Shown here: in pieces, positions 6,999-15,413 of the stretch | How positions within the stretch are numbered: the stretch's first letter is position 1 | Layout: each line of letters begins with the position of its first letter | From: an uncultured Alphaproteobacteria bacterium | GTDB lineage: Bacteria > Pseudomonadota > Alphaproteobacteria > Rs-D84 | Assembly (NCBI GenBank): GCA_944390185.1 | Contig: CALXPA010000001.1 | Coordinates: forward strand, 1-57,912 | Length of the DNA stretch: 57,912 nt | Direction of reading: 5' to 3' | Notes under the pieces: model-generated | Database searches by the model: none | The model's input: only the letters and a program-made list of their open reading frames with translations | Told to the model about the DNA's origin: nothing | Translations under genes and position numbers: made by a program

Positions 6999-8325
6999 CT
7001 ATTACCCCCTGCTCTATCAATCCTTCTTTTATATCACCGATGGCCAGTGCCAGCGCGGCGCGTTTTGTAAACAAGTCATACTTCGCAGCATTGTTTTGTT
7101 TGTGCGCATCAGACAAATCCGCCAACGATTGTTGCCAATCCAGCATGGTTGCTTTACCCACCTTGTACATACCGGCGGTCACATCTTCGGTTTCGCGTGC
7201 CGATTCCAACAACGCCTGGGTTTGCTTTAATACCGTTTGGGCGGTTTTATAGTTTTGATACGCACTGAACACGTCCAGCATCGCACTATCCGTTGTCATG
7301 CGTTCTTGTTCCTGGGCGCGTTCATAGTTCGCCTGGGCGGCACGCACGTTATATACATTAGAAAATCCGGCAAAAATCGGCATAGATGCGCGGATACCGA
7401 TACTGCCACTCCATTCATCCTGGCCGGCATTGTATACATCAGATGGTATGTTATTCCACGACAGACTGCCACTGGCGGAAATGGATGGCATATTAGACAG
7501 GAATGCGCTGTTTCTGCGGTGCCATGCGGCGTCTTTATTCGCGCTGGCGCGTAACAAGTCCGGGCGTTTTTCGCGTGCAATTTCGATTAATTCGTCGATA
7601 TTTTTGTTTTCAGACGTGCTGCCAAATTCGGCGCCCATATCAGCGATGCGGATGTCCTGGTCCGCCGGGAAAGACAGCTTTGCTAACAAACTACCTTTGG
7701 CAATTTCGCGATTATTTTTCGCCCGTTCCAGTTCCAGTTCGCTGCTGGCCAGGGTAACATCCGCCTTTAGTACATCGGCACGCGCCACGGCCCCGGCGTT
7801 ATATTTTTTATCTGCGGTATCTTTGGCGGTCTGGGACACATCGCGCACGGCAGACGCGGTTATAACGTCTGCATCGGCGTTCAACAGTGCATAGTATGCA
7901 CCGATTATGCCATAGACATAGTTTTGCACAGATTCACTATAGTCAAATCCTGTTGCACGCCATGTATCGATTAATTGACTGACATCGGCAAAACGCTTGC
8001 CAAAATCAAAGATTAAATATGATGCCGACAGTGATGCCCCATATGACCAGTCGTCCCATTCACGGTTTCTGTATGGCATAGATGCCGATGCTGATGCAAT
8101 GACGCTGGGCAAATATTGGGCGTAACCGGCATTTTTGTTAAAACGTGCGGCCTGCAACGACAGATAGGCCGATGCAGTCTCTGGATTCCGGCACAGCCCC
8201 AGTTCAATCACTTGTTGCAGGGTCAGTTCGCCATCTGGCACCGTTGTCATTGTGCGACAATCCTGGTCTGGTGCGGCCAAAACGCACGATGGCACCAGGC
8301 ACAACATAAAAACAATACGTTTCAT
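6991..8325 (-). CDS. TolC-family outer membrane efflux protein
   Basis: This 444-aa protein is an outer membrane channel-tunnel of the OEP family. It has a signal peptide (MKRIVFMLCLVPSCVLA), LTLQQVIELGLCRNPE as in other TolC proteins, and two repeats of long helical hairpins with the strand segments YLIFDFGKRF and ASMPIFAGFSN. The start at 8325 is preferred over 8355 because GAGAGAG precedes it and the signal peptide begins there. It lies upstream of and overlaps the adaptor gene. Confidence 0.9.
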   Translation of the reverse strand: MKRIVFMLCLVPSCVLAAPDQDCRTMTTVPDGELTLQQVIELGLCRNPETASAYLSLQAARFNKNAGYAQYLPSVIASASASMPYRNREWDDWSYGASLSASYLIFDFGKRFADVSQLIDTWRATGFDYSESVQNYVYGIIGAYYALLNADADVITASAVRDVSQTAKDTADKKYNAGAVARADVLKADVTLASSELELERAKNNREIAKGSLLAKLSFPADQDIRIADMGAEFGSTSENKNIDELIEIAREKRPDLLRASANKDAAWHRRNSAFLSNMPSISASGSLSWNNIPSDVYNAGQDEWSGSIGIRASMPIFAGFSNVYNVRAAQANYERAQEQERMTTDSAMLDVFSAYQNYKTAQTVLKQTQALLESARETEDVTAGMYKVGKATMLDWQQSLADLSDAHKQNNAAKYDLFTKRAALALAIGDIKEGLIEQGVIDE

Positions 8326-8391
8326 TGTACACACTCTCTCGTATTCCACAAACAACCATGGTATTATATCACGATTATTGCAATTTTTCAG

Positions 8392-8420
8392 TTGAATTAC
8401 AATTTTTTTTTGCTTAGTAT
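8392..8420 (+). promoter_or_regulatory. Promoter of tRNA-Cys
   Basis: TTGAAT, a 17-nt spacer, and TAGTAT end 20 nt before the mature tRNA 5' end. Confidence 0.6.
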
Positions 8421-8440
8421 TATTGCACCGACAACAGATT

Positions 8441-8514
8441 GGCCTGGTGGCAGAGTGGTTATGCAGAGGACTGCAAATCCTTGTATGCCGGTTCGATTCC
8501 GACCCAGGCCTCCA
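8441..8514 (+). tRNA. tRNA-Cys(GCA)
   Basis: A complete cloverleaf: acceptor GGCCTGG/CCAGGCC with discriminator T and encoded CCA, anticodon loop CTGCAAA with anticodon GCA, and T-arm GCCGG TTCGATT CCGAC. It is followed by a terminator and then recF. Confidence 0.96.
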
Positions 8515-8525
8515 AAATTAAATGC

Positions 8526-8549
8526 CCGCAGATGCGGGTTGTTTTTTTC
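8526..8549 (+). terminator. Terminator after tRNA-Cys
   Basis: Stem CCCGCA/TGCGGG followed by a T-rich run, between the tRNA and recF. Confidence 0.8.
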
Positions 8550-8573
8550 TGATAATCGTTGTATTATCGGGCC

Positions 8574-9659
8574 ATGATTCAGACCATAACCCTAACGAAT
8601 TTTCGTAATCACAGGATGTGTCGCGTACAAACCGGCGGACGGCGTAATGTTATTATAACCGGACCAAATGGCGCCGGTAAAACCGCCCTGCTAGAGGCTG
8701 TATCAATGCTGTCCGGTGATCGTGGAATGCGTGGGGCACCGATGACAGATATTGCGTGCTTTGGCGGGGATGGCGGATTTTCTGTACATGCATGTATGGA
8801 TGATGATACCGAAATATCGGTTTACTATAATTCTGGTGACACAAACCGCCGTGCGCGGATTGATGGAAATGCGGCGAATTTATCAGAATTGGCGGCGCGT
8901 ACGCGCATGGTATGGTTAACCCCACGTGAAGACAGATTGTTTGTTGATTCTGCATCAGACAGACGTGCGTTTTTTGATCGTCTGGCCGCCAGTTTTGATG
9001 TTGCGCACGCTGGGCGTGTGGGGCGCTTGAACAAACTGATGTCGGAACGTGCGTTTGCGCTAAAAAATGGCGCAGATTCACGATGGATTGATGCGTTGGA
9101 CGTCCAGATTGCTGGGACGGCGGTCGCGGTCAGTGCGGCCCGTATTCAGTATGCCGGTGAACTGAATTATTTCTTGTCAGATTGTGCGGTAACCGTATCT
9201 GGTATGGTGGAACAGTCATTGATTGATTCGCCCCCCGCGGCGGCAGAACGGCAATATGCCCAGTATCTGGGGCGTACGCGTGAACTGGTTGGGGATAAAA
9301 TGGTATTGGATGGGCCGCATAAATCTGATTTTGGCGTTTTTAACCAGGCGTTGGGGCTGCCGGCATCGTTGACCAGTACGGGCCAGCAAAAGACAGTGCT
9401 GTTAAATTTAATTCTGGCACATGCACGTCTGTTGCACGCCAAGACACATACGCATCCGTTGGTTTTACTGGACGAAGCGGCCGCCCATTTGGATGCAGAC
9501 GCGCGTCGGCGCATGTTTGATGAGTTGGCGGCAACGGATGCCCAGGTTTGGGCTACTGGCTTGGATGCAAATGTTTTTGCCGATGTTGCCGATGCGGTAT
9601 TTGTTACTTGCATGAATGGCGAATTTAATAATATACTGGACCCCAAAGGGCTGGAATAA
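8574..9659 (+). CDS. recF: DNA replication and repair protein RecF
   Basis: RecF is an SMC-like ATPase that loads RecA at single-strand gaps with RecO and RecR. The 361-aa protein starts MIQTITLTNFRNH and has Walker A GPNGAGKT, the ABC-type signature segment LTSTGQQKTVLLNLILAHA and Walker B PLVLLDEAAAHLD. The length is normal. It starts 25 nt after the terminator of tRNA-Cys and its stop is one base before the sspB start. dnaA, dnaN and gyrB, often neighbours, are not in the window. Confidence 0.95.
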   Translation: MIQTITLTNFRNHRMCRVQTGGRRNVIITGPNGAGKTALLEAVSMLSGDRGMRGAPMTDIACFGGDGGFSVHACMDDDTEISVYYNSGDTNRRARIDGNAANLSELAARTRMVWLTPREDRLFVDSASDRRAFFDRLAASFDVAHAGRVGRLNKLMSERAFALKNGADSRWIDALDVQIAGTAVAVSAARIQYAGELNYFLSDCAVTVSGMVEQSLIDSPPAAAERQYAQYLGRTRELVGDKMVLDGPHKSDFGVFNQALGLPASLTSTGQQKTVLLNLILAHARLLHAKTHTHPLVLLDEAAAHLDADARRRMFDELAATDAQVWATGLDANVFADVADAVFVTCMNGEFNNILDPKGLE

Positions 9660-9660
9660 A

Positions 9661-10128
9661 ATGAGCAAAATTGACTATCAAACATTGTTGGATAATGCAC
9701 TAAAATCTGTTGTCAAGGATGCGCTGGTTCATGCGCAATTTAATGGTCTGGGTGATGGGGCGCATTTTTATATTACGTTTAAAACGCGGACCCCAGGTGT
9801 TGTTTTACCGGATTTTCTGCGTATGCGATATCCTGATATAATGACAATTGTTTTGCAATATTCATATAATAATCTGCATGTATCGGACAAAGAATTCGGC
9901 GTACAATTAACATTTGACGGACGTCCGTTTTTTATTCGTGTTCCGTTTTCTGCACTGGTTGAGTTCAAGGATCCGTCTGTTGATTTTATGTTAACGTTTC
10001 ATCCTGGCGGGGCGATGCCATCGGCCGACAATGATATGGAATTACCACTCAGTGACGCCAGTGAAATTGTTCCGGATACTGGTCGGGTGGTATCATTGGA
10101 CGAATTCAGAAAGAACAGAAAAAAATAA
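9661..10128 (+). CDS. sspB: SspB-alpha family ClpXP adaptor
   Basis: SspB tethers ssrA-tagged and other substrates to the ClpX unfoldase. The 155-aa protein has the globular domain with GAHFYITFKTRTPGVVLPDF, LRMRYPDIMTIVLQY and the FGVQLTFDGRPFFIRVPFSAL strand region, then an acidic linker and a short conserved C-terminal tail (VVSLDEFRK) that in this family docks on ClpX. The start at 9661 is one base after the recF stop, so translation is probably coupled. Confidence 0.88.
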   Translation: MSKIDYQTLLDNALKSVVKDALVHAQFNGLGDGAHFYITFKTRTPGVVLPDFLRMRYPDIMTIVLQYSYNNLHVSDKEFGVQLTFDGRPFFIRVPFSALVEFKDPSVDFMLTFHPGGAMPSADNDMELPLSDASEIVPDTGRVVSLDEFRKNRKK

Positions 10129-10134
10129 TAAAAA

Positions 10135-10158
10135 AGCCGGCCAAAAACGGCTTTTTTT
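10135..10158 (+). terminator. Terminator after sspB
   Basis: Stem AGCCG/CGGCT followed by seven T's, seven bases after the sspB stop. Confidence 0.8.
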
Positions 10159-10209
10159 CATTTTTGGCCGGGAAAAATTAAAATTATTAAACAAAAACAT
10201 ACTAATATC

Positions 10210-10252
10210 AGCCGGTTACACGTTATTTCATGTGAAATTACCGGCTTTTTTT
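10210..10252 (+). terminator. Hairpin with a parS-like loop between sspB and parB
   Basis: AGCCGGT (10210-10216) pairs with ACCGGCT (10240-10246), followed by T's. The internal part contains the parS-like palindrome TTTCATGTGAAA. It could serve as a second terminator for sspB. Confidence 0.5.
10224..10239. promoter_or_regulatory. parS-like site 1
   Basis: The core TTTCATGTGAAA matches the bacterial parS consensus TGTTTCACGTGAAACA at 12 of 16 positions. It lies just downstream of parB. Confidence 0.55.
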
Positions 10253-10261
10253 GATGTTTTT
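10226..10261. repeat. 36-bp repeat, copy 1 (parB 3' flank)
   Basis: Identical over 36 bp to 12171-12206. It begins with the parS-like core and runs through ACCGGC and the T tract to the parB stop region. Confidence 0.95.
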
Positions 10262-11135
10262 ATCGCGTCAGTTTGTCGACCAGTTCTTGCATTTGGGTGC
10301 GGGTGTCGAACAGCAACATAATCTGCCCTGCCCCGCCGCGTTTTTCTTGCAATTTTACGCGCACGCCCAACGCCGATTCGATACGCGATTCGATGTCGCG
10401 CACGGTCGCCGTATCAATGGTCTTGGCGGTGTATGTACGGCCGGTATTACGGCGCGACGAATTCTTGACCATGCGTTCGGTGTCGGCGACAGACATCTTG
10501 TCATTTATGATTTTTTGCGCCAATTCTGTTGGGTTTTCTGCCACAGCAATTGCGCGTGCGTGGGATGCAGATATCTCGCCACGTTTTACCATATCTTTAA
10601 CATCGTTTGGCAGCGTGTCTAGTCGCATAATATTCCTGATATAGCTGTCAGATTTTCCGATTAAACGTGCAACGTCTGCCAATTCATACCCGCATTTTTC
10701 CATCAGATTCCTGTACGCATCAGATTCTTCAATTGCGTTCAGGTTTTCACGTTGCACATTTTCTATTAACGCAATTTCCATCGCATTTTCCGTGGTCAGC
10801 GTCTTTACCAGGGCCGGTATCTCGGTCAGTCCGGCCAGTTTGCTGGCGCGGTAACGGCGTTCACCGGCGACAATTTCATACAGATATGGCCGATCAGATA
10901 CCGAACGTAACAATATTGGTTGTAAAACACCTTTTTCTTTAATAGACGCGGCCAGTTCACTCAGTTCAGTATCAGAAAATGTTTTTCGTGGCTGGTCAGG
11001 GTTGGCCCCAATTTGCACCAGTGGGATTTGTTTTACGACGACGCGCCCTGCCCCTGTTAATGCGGATATATCCGGCACAGTCCCCATTTCTTGTTGTAAA
11101 TCGGCCAATCCACGGCCCAGTCCAAACTTTGACAT
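10260..11135 (-). CDS. parB: Chromosome partitioning protein ParB
   Basis: ParB binds parS, spreads as a CTP-dependent clamp and stimulates ParA. The 291-aa protein has the N-terminal CTP-binding domain with the GERRYRASKLAGL box, a helix-turn-helix region (ELADVARLIGKSDSYIRNIMRL) and a C-terminal dimerisation domain. The start MSKFGLGRGL at 11135 is preferred to an upstream ATG at 11354 because the longer N-terminus lies inside parA and is not family-like. AGAGGA precedes the start. The gene begins one base after parA ends. Confidence 0.96.
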   Translation of the reverse strand: MSKFGLGRGLADLQQEMGTVPDISALTGAGRVVVKQIPLVQIGANPDQPRKTFSDTELSELAASIKEKGVLQPILLRSVSDRPYLYEIVAGERRYRASKLAGLTEIPALVKTLTTENAMEIALIENVQRENLNAIEESDAYRNLMEKCGYELADVARLIGKSDSYIRNIMRLDTLPNDVKDMVKRGEISASHARAIAVAENPTELAQKIINDKMSVADTERMVKNSSRRNTGRTYTAKTIDTATVRDIESRIESALGVRVKLQEKRGGAGQIMLLFDTRTQMQELVDKLTR

Positions 11136-11136
11136 T

Positions 11137-11910
11137 TTATTCCTCTTGTTGCAGTTTTTGAACCACCTCGGTCGCGACGCGCAGATATGCCTGGGCCCCG
11201 GGCGAGTTAAAATCATAGAACAATGCAGGTTCCCCATGACTGGGGGCCTCGGACACGCGTACATTACGTGGTATGACGGTTTTAAATACGGCATCCCCGA
11301 ATGCTTTTCGAACCTGGTCTTCGACCTGGCGTGTTTGGCCATAGCGTCGATCATACATGGTCAACAATACGCCCAGTATTTCCAGTTCTGGATTCCATTT
11401 TTCTTTTATGTTGCGAATATTACCCACCAGGTGGGTTATGCCCTCCAGCGCGAAAAATTCCGGCTGTAACGGGATTATAACGTTATTTGCCGTGGTCAAT
11501 GCGTTCAATGTCAATGCGCCCATTGCCGGCGGACAATCCAGTAATATATAGTCATAATGCGCGTATATTGGCGCCAGTGCGCGTCGCAGCAAATACACCC
11601 CATTATCATCGTCCAGCAAATAATTATCGGCCCCGGCCAACGCCTGGGACGACGGCATCAGGTGTAACCCCGGGACCGCCGTGGTCAGAATATTTTCTGT
11701 GGCGGGCGCCTGGCCCATCAATACGCCATAGACACTCTGTGGATGGGCCGAACGCACAAACCCCAGCCCGGTCCCAGCATTTCCCTGGGAATCCAGGTCA
11801 ATTAACAATACACGTTTTTTTATGGCGGCCAAAGATGCCCCCAGATTTATGGCAGTGGTTGTTTTTCCAACGCCCCCTTTTTGATTTGCAAATGCGATAA
11901 TCTCTGTCAT
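11137..11910 (-). CDS. parA: Chromosome partitioning ATPase ParA
   Basis: ParA/Soj is a Walker-type ATPase whose nucleoid gradient moves ParB-parS complexes. The 257-aa protein has the deviant Walker A QKGGVGKTTTAINLG, LLIDLDSQGNAGTGLG, and LLDCPPAMGALTLNAL (Walker B). The length and start MTEIIAFANQKGGVGK are typical. It is upstream of parB in the usual parA-parB order. The 272 nt before it contain a parS-like site and a terminator. Confidence 0.96.
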   Translation of the reverse strand: MTEIIAFANQKGGVGKTTTAINLGASLAAIKKRVLLIDLDSQGNAGTGLGFVRSAHPQSVYGVLMGQAPATENILTTAVPGLHLMPSSQALAGADNYLLDDDNGVYLLRRALAPIYAHYDYILLDCPPAMGALTLNALTTANNVIIPLQPEFFALEGITHLVGNIRNIKEKWNPELEILGVLLTMYDRRYGQTRQVEDQVRKAFGDAVFKTVIPRNVRVSEAPSHGEPALFYDFNSPGAQAYLRVATEVVQKLQQEE

Positions 11911-12020
11911 GTGTAAAACTTTCCCTTTTCTTAGAAGAGAGCCTACAATAAACCCGCCGATTCGGTCAAGATAATATATTTTTAAATGTAAAAAATACGT
12001 ATATTCAATATGTTGTGCTT

Positions 12021-12036
12021 TGTTTCATGTGAAATA
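12021..12036. promoter_or_regulatory. parS-like site 2
   Basis: TGTTTCATGTGAAATA matches the parS consensus at 14 of 16 positions, the best of the three sites. It lies in the spacer between rsmG and parA. Confidence 0.75.
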
Positions 12037-12072
12037 ATTTTCGTGTCATAAATATAGGGTGTTAAAAATGTT

Positions 12073-12102
12073 AAAAAACACCGGTAAATACCGGTGTTTT
12101 TT
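12073..12102. terminator. Bidirectional terminator downstream of rsmG
   Basis: AAAAAACACCGG (12073-12084) and CCGGTGTTTTTT (12091-12102) form a perfect stem with a six-base loop. It would end rsmG transcripts before parA. Confidence 0.85.
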
Positions 12103-12168
12103 GTCAGTGATTGCCGGCAAAAAATGTTAAAAATGCAAAAAAATAAATATTATCAATCAGTTATGCGT

Positions 12169-12184
12169 TGTTTCATGTGAAATT
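12169..12184. promoter_or_regulatory. parS-like site 3
   Basis: TGTTTCATGTGAAATT matches parS at 13 of 16 positions. It touches the stop codon of rsmG. Confidence 0.7.
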
Positions 12185-12206
12185 ACCGGCTTTTTTTGAT
12201 GTTTTT
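12171..12206. repeat. 36-bp repeat, copy 2 (rsmG 3' end)
   Basis: Identical to 10226-10261. Here the repeat includes the last codons and stop of rsmG, whose product ends NIKKSR. Confidence 0.95.
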
Positions 12207-12752
12207 TATAACAATTATAAATCCGTCGCCGGTTTTGGATGGAATCAGTGTATAATCGAATTTATATTTTTGTTGTGCAGTGTTAATTTCTGTCGGTATT
12301 TCCCGGCCTTTTAGTAAAAAAAGCCGGCAACCGGTATCGCCAATATAGTCCAATATTTTTATCAGTGGCGCAAAGGCGCGTGCCGTAAAAACGATGTCGT
12401 GTTTATCGCGGGGCAGGGCGGCAACGTAATTTTCCAGTCGTCCGTGATAAATTCCCAGGTTGTCCAGCCCCAGTTTTTCTTTTACATCGGTTAAAAAAGC
12501 AACTTTTTTGCCAACAGATTCAACCGCCGTCACGCGCCACCCCAGTATTGCCAGTACAACACCGGGAAAGCCCGCGCCGGTACCCATGTCGACAACGTGC
12601 ACATCTGTCGGCAGTATGTCGGCCAGCTGGGCACAATCGGCAAAGTGGCGCGAATGTATGTCGTTTAATGTGCTGGGGGCGACCAGGTTTATTTTTTCAG
12701 ACCACTGGCGCAGCAGGCGTTCGTACAAATCAAATTTTGCTTTATTATTCAT
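12183..12752 (-). CDS. rsmG: 16S rRNA (guanine527-N7)-methyltransferase RsmG
   Basis: RsmG (GidB) methylates G527 of 16S rRNA. The 189-aa protein has the N-terminal FDLYERLLRQWSEKINLVAPST helix, the linker with HFADCAQL, and the SAM-binding motif VVDMGTGAGFPGVVLAI. The start MNNKAKF at 12752 is chosen because the 49 extra residues of a longer frame (from 12899) have no counterpart in the family and enter the divergent gene. It is separated from mnmG, its usual partner, but stays next to parAB as in many bacteria. Its C-terminal tail is part of a repeated DNA segment. Confidence 0.95.
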   Translation of the reverse strand: MNNKAKFDLYERLLRQWSEKINLVAPSTLNDIHSRHFADCAQLADILPTDVHVVDMGTGAGFPGVVLAILGWRVTAVESVGKKVAFLTDVKEKLGLDNLGIYHGRLENYVAALPRDKHDIVFTARAFAPLIKILDYIGDTGCRLFLLKGREIPTEINTAQQKYKFDYTLIPSKTGDGFIIVIKNIKKSR

Positions 12753-12778
12753 AAAGTTTATTGTAGCATAACTTTCAC

Positions 12779-14395
12779 ATGAGAAAAACAGAAACTTTAT
12801 TTCTTTGCAGTGCATTGGCCGCCATGGCAGTTTTACTGGGCGGTATATTTTGTTATGGGGTGTATCGGGATCGTGGTGCGGATGAATATCGGTATCCAAC
12901 GACGCAATTCGGTGCGTTCTTGGCGGCCCAGCATGCCATATATGTCAATGATTTTGATGCGGCGGCGAACTTTGCGGCCCAGTTGACAGAAACAGAATAC
13001 GCCACGGTACAAACGACCAAATTCTTGTCAGATTTTTTAAGTGGCCGTATGCCGGACCAGGTTATTATCTTAGAAGAAGAAAAGACACCTGCGTCGCGTT
13101 TAATCTATGATGCGTATTTGGTTCAAAATGACCAGTGGGACGATTTATATGCGCGTCATAAAAAGGATGAGGCTGCGTTATCGGCGCCGTTGCGCATATG
13201 GGCATCTGTTGCCACAGACAGGGAAAAAGATGCGCTGAAATTCATCAAGGCATTGCCGACGAACCAATCGTGGCAGCATTTTGTCAGTGGCCAGATTTAT
13301 GCCGAAATGGGGGACATAGACGCGGCGGCAGATGAATTTTCAAATGTCAGTGTTGATTTTATGAATATAAACGATTACATGTACATGATGTCTTTTTACC
13401 AGGCGCATGGCATGGCGGATGCGGCGGACGTGTTGCATCGTGATTTTACATCCCGGCCGGGTGGAATGTTCATGCTGGATTTTGCCGGTGTTCCAGATTG
13501 GTCGATGTATTCTGGTATCAAAAACGCACTGGCGTTCAGTTTGGTTCAAACTGTATCGCATACCCAGATAATGATGTATTCTGATTTGGCGATATTGTTG
13601 TTGCGTTTCGCGCAGTTGACTGGTCCAGAATTTGGGGCAGGGGGCGATGCAATAAACTATTATTTGGGCCAATTTTTCTATAACAATGCGGGCGATTATG
13701 AAAAATATTTTGCCCAGATTGACCCGCACAGCCCATTTTATTCATTCGCGCGCCTGCGTATTGCCGACAGAAATGACGATATTGATGAACTGCGCGAGAT
13801 TGTTCGTGCAAATCCATTGTTTGTGCCGGCGGTGAATCAATTGGTTGCGTATAATGTTCAGCATGGAAATCGCCGTGCGGCATTACGTGCGGTGAATATG
13901 GCGCTGGGGGATGCGAATTTGGATGATGTTGGCCGTGCTTTTTTTCTAAAGAGCAGGGCGCACATTTACTATATGTTCGGCGACTATGATGATGCCCAAA
14001 CAGACCTGCATGATGCGTCGGCGGTTTTACCCCTGGACGCAGAGATTTTATCATTACAGGCAAAATTATGGGCGGCCCGTGGTCGTGAAATCGAAGATGC
14101 ATATGACTATGCAATGACGCTGGTTAAACAGGATCCCACAGATATTATGGCGTGGGATACACTGGGGGTGGTTATCACCGTACGCGAAGGTGCGATGCCG
14201 GCACTGGATGTGTTGGCGCGCGTTGCAGATGTTGCGGCGTCATGTTCATCATTGTTCGAACATTTGGGGGACCTGTACGTTGCGATTGGTGATGATAGAT
14301 TGGCGCGTGACGCGTATGTACGCGCGATTGAATTGTCTGACGATGGACTGGTCATTGTCCCAGGAATACAGAAAAAATTAAGGGATTTAGAATGA
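12779..14395 (+). CDS. TPR-repeat protein with an N-terminal membrane anchor
   Basis: This 538-aa protein has an N-terminal hydrophobic segment (about residues 6-27), then a long helical region with TPR-like pairs, for example SGQIYAEMGDIDAAADEFSNV and AHIYYMFGDYDDAQTDLHDA, and the final LGDLYVAIGDDRLARDAY. The sequence type (GxIYxxxGDxxxA) supports a TPR solenoid facing the periplasm. I do not recognise a specific family; alphaproteobacterial tetratricopeptide proteins of this size are common. No Shine-Dalgarno is seen before the ATG. It diverges from rsmG by 26 nt and overlaps gpsA by 4 nt, so it is the first gene of an operon with gpsA. Confidence 0.75.
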   Translation: MRKTETLFLCSALAAMAVLLGGIFCYGVYRDRGADEYRYPTTQFGAFLAAQHAIYVNDFDAAANFAAQLTETEYATVQTTKFLSDFLSGRMPDQVIILEEEKTPASRLIYDAYLVQNDQWDDLYARHKKDEAALSAPLRIWASVATDREKDALKFIKALPTNQSWQHFVSGQIYAEMGDIDAAADEFSNVSVDFMNINDYMYMMSFYQAHGMADAADVLHRDFTSRPGGMFMLDFAGVPDWSMYSGIKNALAFSLVQTVSHTQIMMYSDLAILLLRFAQLTGPEFGAGGDAINYYLGQFFYNNAGDYEKYFAQIDPHSPFYSFARLRIADRNDDIDELREIVRANPLFVPAVNQLVAYNVQHGNRRAALRAVNMALGDANLDDVGRAFFLKSRAHIYYMFGDYDDAQTDLHDASAVLPLDAEILSLQAKLWAARGREIEDAYDYAMTLVKQDPTDIMAWDTLGVVITVREGAMPALDVLARVADVAASCSSLFEHLGDLYVAIGDDRLARDAYVRAIELSDDGLVIVPGIQKKLRDLE

Positions 14396-15273
14396 TTGTT
14401 GGTGTTATTGGGGCGGGGGCATGGGGGACCGCATTGTCGATTGTGTCTGCGCGTGGTGGTGCGGATGTTGTTTTGTGGTCGTATGACGGCCAGCACAAGG
14501 TTTTTGATAATGTCACGATGCCGTCGAACATTGAAATAACGGCGGACATGTCGCGCATGCGTGATTGTGATGCATGGTTGATTGTAACGCCGGCGGCATA
14601 TTTTCGCGCAACAGTTCGCAATGCGTCTGAATTTTACCAGGGCCAGCCTGTGATTATTTGCACCAAGGGCGCGGAAAGCGCGACCGGTGATTTTATGTCT
14701 GAAATAATACGCACAGAATTGCCCGATGCCGTGGATTTCGGCGTGTTGTCTGGTCCCCAGTTCGCGGCCGAGGTTGCACGTGGTGTCCCCACGGGATCAA
14801 CGCTGGCGGGGACGCCGGTGGCGGTTTGTGCAGGGCAACAGATTCTGAATATGTTGCACTTAAATCCCACAGACGATGTTATCGGCACGGAATTCTGTGG
14901 CGTTGGCAAGAATGCAGTGGCATTAATTTCTGGATACAATTCTGTGGCGGCATCTGGTGAAAACGAACGCGCGATGCTGTTTACGCGCGCCTGGGGCGAG
15001 GTTATGAACCTGGGGCTGGCGTGTGGGGCCCAGATGCGGACTTTCTTGGATTTGTGCGGAATTGGTGACTTGTTTTTGTCGGCGACATCGGAAACCAGCC
15101 GCAATTTTGCCGGCGGCATGACGATTGCGCGTGGCGATGCGCCATCTGGCACAGTCGAAGGTATTTATGCACTGGCCGGGCTGATACGGCGCGCCGCGCG
15201 GATGGGTGTTGCGACACCGGTGCTGGTTGCGATGCAACAGAAAATGGGTCTGGGCCAGGGACCAGAATGCTAA
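14392..15273 (+). CDS. gpsA: Glycerol-3-phosphate dehydrogenase [NAD(P)+]
   Basis: GpsA reduces dihydroxyacetone phosphate to sn-glycerol-3-phosphate for phospholipid synthesis. The Rossmann motif IGAGAWGTALS is at the start. The C-terminal domain has GVGKNAVALISGYNSV with the catalytic Lys, TRAWGEVMNLGLACGA, and DLCGIGDLFLSATSETSRNF. The protein has 293 aa against about 330 usually. The central region (residues 45-60) and the C-terminus appear shortened. The start overlaps the TPR gene stop by ATGA. Confidence 0.93.
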   Translation: MIVGVIGAGAWGTALSIVSARGGADVVLWSYDGQHKVFDNVTMPSNIEITADMSRMRDCDAWLIVTPAAYFRATVRNASEFYQGQPVIICTKGAESATGDFMSEIIRTELPDAVDFGVLSGPQFAAEVARGVPTGSTLAGTPVAVCAGQQILNMLHLNPTDDVIGTEFCGVGKNAVALISGYNSVAASGENERAMLFTRAWGEVMNLGLACGAQMRTFLDLCGIGDLFLSATSETSRNFAGGMTIARGDAPSGTVEGIYALAGLIRRAARMGVATPVLVAMQQKMGLGQGPEC

Positions 15274-15278
15274 AAAAT

Positions 15279-15306
15279 TTGCATCTGGACAAATATTCTT
15301 TATAAT
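15279..15306 (+). promoter_or_regulatory. Sigma-70 type promoter for pnp
   Basis: TTGCAT, a 16-nt spacer, and TATAAT. The same TTGCAT-N16-TATAAT arrangement precedes nusA. The pnp leader would be about 100 nt long. Confidence 0.8.
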
Positions 15307-15413
15307 CACACATGTGCGAAGGCGAAATTGTTCTTTCTTGCACTTGGTACAGAGTGTAAAAATGAATAATTTTTCTTCGCATTATGTTGAAACAAAATAA
15401 AATGGAGAAAAGC

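Noticed and set aside
10260..11354. Longer ParB starting at 11354
   Set aside because: The additional 73 residues are antisense-like sequence inside parA; the shorter start has an SD and the usual MSKFGLGRGL beginning.
12460..12771. Plus-strand frame opposite rsmG
   Set aside because: It is a shadow of the well-supported rsmG gene on the other strand.
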